Made by a program: the position numbers and the translations under genes | Shown: positions 59,398-64,000 of the stretch, one piece after another | How positions within the stretch are numbered: the stretch's first letter is position 1 | Layout: each line of letters opens with the position of its first letter | Notes under the pieces: model-generated | Database searches by the model: none | What the model was told of the DNA's origin: nothing | The model's input: the letters and a program-made list of their open reading frames with translations, nothing else | From: CAWFFV01 sp963814985 | GTDB lineage: Bacteria; Chloroflexota; Ktedonobacteria; Ktedonobacterales; Ktedonobacteraceae | Assembly (NCBI GenBank): GCA_963814985.1 | Contig: CAWFFV010000007.1 | Coordinates: 16,269 to 80,268 of the forward strand | Reading direction: 5' to 3' | DNA: 64,000 nt

Positions 59398-59978
59398 TGA
59401 AACTGATCCAACGCACCTGGGCCATGGGTGCAAGCATGCTTCTCGCCCTCGTTTTTTCTGTTGGTTTGCTCGGGTCTAATCCAGTTACCGCATCAGCAGC
59501 ATCCGTGCATGCAAATCAGACCACTGTCAATCAAAATGTACAGCAAGACCAGACTGCCATCAAGCAACAAGTTGCAAAACTGCTAAAGAACAAACCTGGC
59601 AGCAAGCAAATTGCCTGGAATGAAGTGTCCCTTGATAGTGGCAAGTATGCTATACGTTTTCTGACGCATGCGAGCCTTATTGCCAGTACCACCCCTTATA
59701 CTAATTGCGGCGGTGGCTATTGGTGTGTGTTTAGCTCAACGTACTTCGGAGGCAACGAAGTATACGGCCCAGGTGGTTGCTATACAGCCGACACAGCTTG
59801 GGCTGGTTTCATCGGGATTGAATCCTATTCAAACTACACATCCTCATACATTGTTGTTGATGATCACTGGGGGCACTACAGTTTCAACATCTATGCGTCG
59901 CATTCTTCCAACACTACCTGGCCTAATCAGAATGCCTGGTATTATGGAGAGTATGTACATGTTGGTGAGTGTTGCTAA
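59398..59978 (+). CDS. Secreted Cys-rich protein, possibly inhibitor I36-like
   Basis: 193 aa from ATG 59398, with AAGGA upstream (the frame is open further upstream but without RBS). Signal peptide with a hydrophobic core (MGASMLLALVFSVGLLG) and Ala-rich cleavage region (TASAAS). The mature part has a Gln-rich helix, then CGGGYWCVFSSTYFGGNEVYG and a further Cys pair at the C terminus (GECC). The C-x-x-x-x-x-C-v-F..Y-x-G-G pattern resembles peptidase-inhibitor family I36 or lactococcin-972-like beta folds; this is a weak similarity. Exported, probably disulfide-stabilised. A terminator hairpin follows. Confidence 0.7.
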
Positions 59979-60036
59979 TCAGTAATAAGCAAGAAGCCAA
60001 TGGGAAAAAATCTCTCAGAGGCTACTCTTAGCCCTG

Positions 60037-60066
60037 CAGAGGGCAGCAGGAAATCGCTGCCCTCTG
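60037..60066 (+). terminator. Terminator of the secreted-protein gene
   Basis: CAGAGGGCAGC pairs with GCTGCCCTCTG around AGGAAATC, about 60 bases after the stop, followed by TTGT. Confidence 0.65.
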
Positions 60067-60120
60067 TTGTAAATCCCGGAGAGGGTGTGTCACTAACACG
60101 ATAAAATGGCCAGAAAAAAA

Positions 60121-60237
60121 GCATATCATGGCCGAATAAGAGAGGATTTACCGCATATCAAATGATATCACATGCAGTCCGAAACCGCATATCATGGCCG
60201 AGAGTGCCCAAATCAAGCATATCGTGGTCGAGAGTGC
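60121..60237 (+). repeat. Four spaced GCATATCA units (iteron-like)
   Basis: GCATATCATGGCCGA at 60121, GCATATCAAATGATATC at 60153, GCATATCATGGCCGAGAGTG at 60187 and GCATATCGTGGTCGAGAGTG at 60217; intervals 32, 34 and 30 bases. No gene overlaps. Between 60067 and 60599 nothing else is recognised. Confidence 0.5.
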
Positions 60238-60599
60238 TTTTTTCGAGATCGAATTTTAGCTGCTCAGCGAAGCCGATTTGTAGTAACCTTTTTTCATCTT
60301 GGTGTGCTGTTCTTCGGCGCAATCTGAGCGGAAAATTCCGTTTCGGAAGTCTTCCAAAAAAAGCAATTAGCGCCGAAACGGCCAACTTATGGTGTTAGTC
60401 ACAGGGTGCTTCATAACTTTTCCAAAGACGGGTTAGAACACGCTTAGGTGAACGGATAAGATCAGGACGATTAGACTGTTGAGCAGAGCGAGCCTAACAA
60501 CGACAGAAGCGGCATAGGTTAAGGCAACCTGCGCAACAATCTCAGACCAGCCATACAGAAGTGAACGTTGAAGATGAAAAAGAGAAAAAACCATCCAAA

Positions 60600-60719
60600 G
60601 AAATGCTTAATGCTGCTACGCTTCCCAATTGAAGAATTTGCTTCTGAGAGCCACAGTAAAAGCGTCAGCCGTTGGGAACGCGAACAAATTATTCCACAAA
60701 CCTACGAAGGAAATTTGTC
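60600..60719 (+). pseudogene. XRE-type HTH fragment
   Basis: Just before the XRE gene a frame encodes SHSKSVSRWEREQIIPQTY, the recognition helix region of an XRE domain in a second, broken copy. No start is evident. Confidence 0.35.
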
Positions 60720-60917
60720 ATGCAGAAAACAATCAACTTTCAGCTTTACAAAACAAGGATAGAAAAACGCTGGACAGCAGAAGAAGCAGCACAAAAAGTG
60801 GGTGTTGATCCACGAACCTATCGACAATGGGAACAAGGAAAACAAGTTCCTCACATCAACTTTTTACGCTTACTCTGCCAAGCATTTGAGAGAGGCGTAC
60901 AAGAGCTAGGGTTCTAA
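60720..60917 (+). CDS. Small XRE family regulator
   Basis: 65 aa from ATG 60720, with GAAGGAAA upstream. Nearly the whole protein is a helix-turn-helix: KRWTAEEAAQKVGVDPRTYRQWEQGKQVPHINFLRLLCQAF. It would bind DNA as a dimer. Related in sequence to the XRE heads of the NACHT-type proteins in this window, so it might be a stand-alone or shortened version of one. Confidence 0.75.
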   Translation: MQKTINFQLYKTRIEKRWTAEEAAQKVGVDPRTYRQWEQGKQVPHINFLRLLCQAFERGVQELGF

Positions 60918-61076
60918 ACTTCGTTGAGGACACTCTGTATGGATTGTGCCTCATCTCACTAATAATGCGAGTGCTTCATACAGATGCGTTGTTTGGCTAC
61001 TGAATTGCTCAACAGTTCTCGCCCTGGATAGCCGATTGATGCTCAAGGGGCTTAAGTTTCTTGTTTAGGAGGAACG

Positions 61077-62273
61077 ATGCGATTTTTTCTCACCCGACGA
61101 TCTAAAAACTGTTTAAAAACCTTTCTCAAGGGAGGAATAATAGCCCTTCTCCTCCCTCTTCTCGCCATCAGCTTACCTCTCTTCTCTTCTCCTGCTCATG
61201 CTTCAACCCGACATGTAGCATATACAGAGACAGACTCATACCATTGCATTAGAACCAGCAATCACCTTGGAGGGTTTGGTCCTGGTATCTGGATGATGAG
61301 TAAAGATATTGGTTGGACAGTTGGTTCTAGTGGTCTGATGCGCAGTTCCGATGGAGGAGAAACCTGGCAAGTCGTTGCTCGGAGAAACCCACAAGAACCA
61401 ATGGACCAGTCCTATGTCCTGGACGAGCAGACGGCTTGGTATAGCACCTTTGATCCGCAAACGTTTGAGACGGTAGCGGTCTACCGTACCGACGATGGTG
61501 GCCAAAGTTGGACCCGGTTTCCCTTCTCAGGCCTCTTGCCACTCCAACTTAAGGACCTCAGTATTATCGATCATCAATTTACTGTAGTTCAGATGGCCGA
61601 TTTTACAGATTCGGATGTCCACCTCTATCTGGTTGGTGGGAGTCCAGGTTGGCAGGAATTTTCGGCACCTGTCCCAGGCGTTTTCGGGAATTTGTTTTTT
61701 CTTTCGCCACTGGTCGGCTGGGAAACAATATATTCCACAGATTTGTCTAGCGATCTCTATGCGACACACGATGGCGGTCAAAGTTGGACTCTGCTACAGC
61801 TTCCCAGACCCGAAGGTGTTGCCAGTGACGCACCTTTCGGTTTTATCCAACCACTTGGCTTTGCTAATCCATTGCAGGGCTATCTGGAAGTTGCTTTTCA
61901 GGATTTGCAGACAGGAAACCTCTCGTTCTACATTTATCGTACGCTAGATGGGGGACAATCCTGGATTCCTTCTGCCAGCCCCGCGCCAGGTGGCCACGTG
62001 ATTCAGATTGATGGCTGGTATCTAACGAATCCCTTCTTTTTACACGCTTTAAATGTTGGCGATAGTTTGCCACTAAACAGTCTCTTGTCTGATCAGTGGC
62101 AGACCACAAGCATTACTCTCCCAACGCAACCACAATGGGAGAGGGATGGGAATTTAGTTTCTCCTTTGGATCAGCGAGTCTTCTTCCTGAGTTTTCCCAC
62201 AGGTCACAGTCTAGATTTGTATAAGACGACCAATGGTGGAAAAAACTGGCGAAAAGTCTTTTCTTTTGTTTAG
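61077..62273 (+). CDS. Secreted Asp-box (BNR/Ycf48-like) beta-propeller protein
   Basis: 398 aa, intact. Signal peptide (IIALLLPLLAISLPLFSSPAHA, cleavage after AHA about residue 42). Five Asp-box turns are spaced through the protein: RSSDGGETW, RTDDGGQSW, ATHDGGQSW, RTLDGGQSW and KTTNGGKNW, each closing a blade (W). The fold binds partners or surfaces in its relatives; there are no sialidase catalytic residues in evidence. AGGAGG stands right before the ATG. A second propeller protein of the window (31744) uses Cys-paired blades and is not a close relative. Confidence 0.82.
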   Translation: MRFFLTRRSKNCLKTFLKGGIIALLLPLLAISLPLFSSPAHASTRHVAYTETDSYHCIRTSNHLGGFGPGIWMMSKDIGWTVGSSGLMRSSDGGETWQVVARRNPQEPMDQSYVLDEQTAWYSTFDPQTFETVAVYRTDDGGQSWTRFPFSGLLPLQLKDLSIIDHQFTVVQMADFTDSDVHLYLVGGSPGWQEFSAPVPGVFGNLFFLSPLVGWETIYSTDLSSDLYATHDGGQSWTLLQLPRPEGVASDAPFGFIQPLGFANPLQGYLEVAFQDLQTGNLSFYIYRTLDGGQSWIPSASPAPGGHVIQIDGWYLTNPFFLHALNVGDSLPLNSLLSDQWQTTSITLPTQPQWERDGNLVSPLDQRVFFLSFPTGHSLDLYKTTNGGKNWRKVFSFV

Positions 62274-62320
62274 GAGATTGACGGCTCCTCCCATCTAGCA
62301 ATGTAAATTTGGAAATCTGA

Positions 62321-62441
62321 GGGTCTTACACACTCTTGGTGAAAAGGAGCAGTCCTCACTGCAAGAAACCATTTCTTCGTGCTCAGAACGTGAGTCTCTT
62401 TCTCAGATAAGCTCATCATTCACCAAGAGTGTGTAAGACCC
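62321..62441. repeat. MITE-C with perfect 23-bp inverted repeats
   Basis: 121 bp. GGGTCTTACACACTCTTGGT (from 62321, three further bases pair) is repeated inverted to 62441; weaker pairing (AAATCT/AGATTT) continues outside. It lies between two convergent-free genes and codes for nothing. Confidence 0.75.
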
Positions 62442-62524
62442 AGATTTACAAACCTATCGAGATACATTATCCTACTCAAGACGTTACATTCATAATTCGT
62501 AATTTGTAGGATGGAGGTTCTAGC

Positions 62525-63755
62525 ATGTTTAAGGAGTCACCAGGACTTTACTAAATTCTGATGCTATTCCGGGGGAACTGAGCGTCACCGATCTTGTGGA
62601 TACATTCTTTCTTGCTTACAATGCCGCCCGTCTCCGTGAAGCCTGTCATTTGATGACAAAACAAATTCTCCAGCCGAGGGTGACCGTTGGATTAACACTT
62701 TCAGGCGCTTTGACCCCAACAGGACTTGGTTCTGCTGCTATTGTTCCACTCATTGAACGTGGCTTCGTGGATTGGATCGTCTCTACAGGTGCTAATTTGT
62801 ATCACGATCTCCATCGTACTCTTGGTCATCAACTCTACCAGATTCCTCCTCAAGCAGATGACCTTTCTTTGCACGAGCAACGTATGATCCGCATCTATGA
62901 CATTATTTTTGAAGAACAGGTGCTTCTCAATACAGATGAATTTCTGATGCACTGTCTTGTCCTTCCAGAATTCCAGCATCGTATGAGTTCAGCCGAGTTC
63001 CATTATCGTCTGGGACGGTACACACTTCAGAGGGAGAGAGCATTGGGTACTGGTACTGTTCTGTCCTGTCAGCGGCTTACAAAGCGGCTGTGCCGATTTA
63101 TACACCCAGCCCTGGCGATTCGACAATCGGCATGAATGTGGCAGCTTTGCGTGCAAGCGGTTATGAAATTGGTTTCGATCCTGAAACTGACGTTCTACAA
63201 ACCTCCGCAATTGTCTACCGAGCCAGGAACAGGGTGGGGAGCGCGGTCATCATTTGTGGCGGCGGGAGTCCCAAGAACTTCGCACTGCAAACGCAACCCC
63301 AACTTCAAGAAATTTTTCGTATAGAGGAGAGTGGGATTGATTGCTCTATTCAGTTTACGGATGCTCGTCCTGATACAGGGGGCTTGTCGGGTGCTACTCC
63401 ACAGGAAGCAGTTACATGGGGTAATAATCCATCGAAGCTCTCAAAAGCGGTCACGTGCTATACCGATGTGACAATTGCCTTGCCCATTTTCACTGCCTAT
63501 ACCCTGGCTCAATGTCAGCCACGCCCGTTACGGCGTCTGTACGAGCACCTTGATGATTATGTCCAAAAGCTCATGAGCACCCCTGCCGTTAAACAGGCAG
63601 CAATACAATATCCTCCCTATAGAATTTATGGGAAGGGATATTCTGGGAATAATTATAACCAACCTATTAGTCATACTTCAACGGAGGCAACATCTCATGT
63701 ACATGAGGGTGACTCACCTATACCGGTGACAGAGGTGGCTGTGGTAGCATGTTGA
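62525..63755 (+). pseudogene. Deoxyhypusine synthase-like protein, two frameshifts
   Basis: ATG 62525 with GGAGG eight bases upstream starts MFKESPGL; a shift near 62555 leads into NSDAIPGELSVTDLVDTFF. The first main frame then holds VTVGLTLSGALTPTGLGSAA and VDWIVSTGANLYHDLHRTLG, the NAD-binding segments of the DHS fold. The frame ends at 63135 after a break near 63060; the other frame continues AAYKAAVPIYTPSPGDSTIGMN, VIICGGGSPKNFALQTQP and IQFTDARPDTGGLSGATPQEAVTWG. Full length would be about 410 aa. Bacterial homologues make homospermidine or deoxyhypusine-like products from spermidine; the catalytic Lys region is not confidently located. Confidence 0.78.
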
Positions 63756-64000
63756 GCAAGCTTGGTAGGCTTTTCTCTTCCCGTTTAGGAAAGGGGAGCA
63801 GGCGCGGCGATATCTCGAATGGGAGTGTAAGCAACAAGAAGGAGAGGAGGTACATCTCAAATATTAGGAACAAGAACAAGCGTTACTCTTGGCTGAGAAG
63901 GTATTGATAAAGCAAGGGCAGACAGGATTTTGGACGAGTGGACCTGTTTTGAGTGTTGTTGTTTTGTCGCAGCGGTCTCCTACGCCAGTGAGTTGCTCCT
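63756..64000. other. Downstream region and repeat D end
   Basis: A 52-codon frame from 63749 overlaps the previous stop (ATGTTGA) but is Arg/Lys-rich and unconvincing. The last 31 bases (GGTCTCCTACGCCAGTGAGT) match repeat D at 36615 and run off the window. Confidence 0.4.

Noticed and set aside
63749..63907. 52-codon frame overlapping the DHS-like stop
   Set aside because: Highly basic, no recognisable pattern; another frame in the same stretch looks equally protein-like.
1..64000. tRNA or rRNA genes
   Set aside because: Scanning by eye for conserved T-loop and rRNA motifs gave no candidate; a covariance search would be decisive.

Overview
The window looks like chromosomal DNA of a Ktedonobacteria-like member of the Chloroflexota. 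This is inference from gene content: IS66-, ISAzo13-, IS630-, IS110-, IS701- and ISKra4-type elements, group II introns, a Ser/Thr kinase with TPRs, STAND-type TIR/NB-ARC and XRE/NACHT proteins, BNR/Ycf48-like propellers and many dispersed repeats. No rRNA or tRNA gene was recognised. Most of it is accessory, heavily invaded and decaying: many genes read through only if single-base frameshifts are corrected.

Layout. 1-2.0 kb: remnant of a membrane protein and an IS110 element. 2.0-4.3 kb: a SAM methyltransferase between two halves of one split MITE, plus a second MITE. 4.3-12.4 kb: one nested element, an IS66-like transposon whose transposase gene holds two group II introns and an ISAzo13-like element. 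12.4-17 kb: a protelomerase-like gene, inverted repeats, and two coupled tyrosine recombinases (the second truncated). 17-20.8 kb: decayed HTH and IS701 genes, an apparently ORF-less group II intron and a small orphan CRISPR array. 20.8-24.3 kb: Ser/Thr kinase and an ISKra4-type element inside a dispersed repeat. 24.4-26 kb: ECF sigma factor and peroxiredoxin, each preceded by the same promoter-like motif. 26-41.7 kb: mixed small genes (DinB, EthD, GTPase plus membrane partner, BNR/LppX-like protein, FHA, sulfotransferase, lipoprotein) set among MITEs and long dispersed repeats.

41.7-54.1 kb is the most interesting part. A Tn7/Tn5053-like transposon encodes a TnsB/TniA-type DDE transposase, a TniB/TnsC-type AAA+ ATPase and a protelomerase-like tyrosine recombinase. 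Its tnsB gene is split by an 8.4-kb insertion that carries a Tn554-like tnpA-tnpB-tnpC module and a TIR-NB-ARC-TPR gene, itself broken by an IS630 element. 54-59 kb: gene remnants, a second IS630 element and a broken XRE-NACHT-membrane gene. 59-64 kb: a secreted Cys-rich protein, an XRE regulator, an Asp-box propeller protein, a small MITE and a frameshifted deoxyhypusine-synthase-like gene.

How parts work together: the sigma factor probably controls itself and the peroxiredoxin; the recombinase trio probably moves the TIR-NLR cargo; tnsB-tniB-protelomerase form a putative transposition/resolution operon; the kinase, NACHT, TIR-NLR and CRISPR remnants are signalling or defence genes of the kind often found in such islands. 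Either the region is genuinely eroding or the assembly has indel errors; the sequence alone cannot decide.
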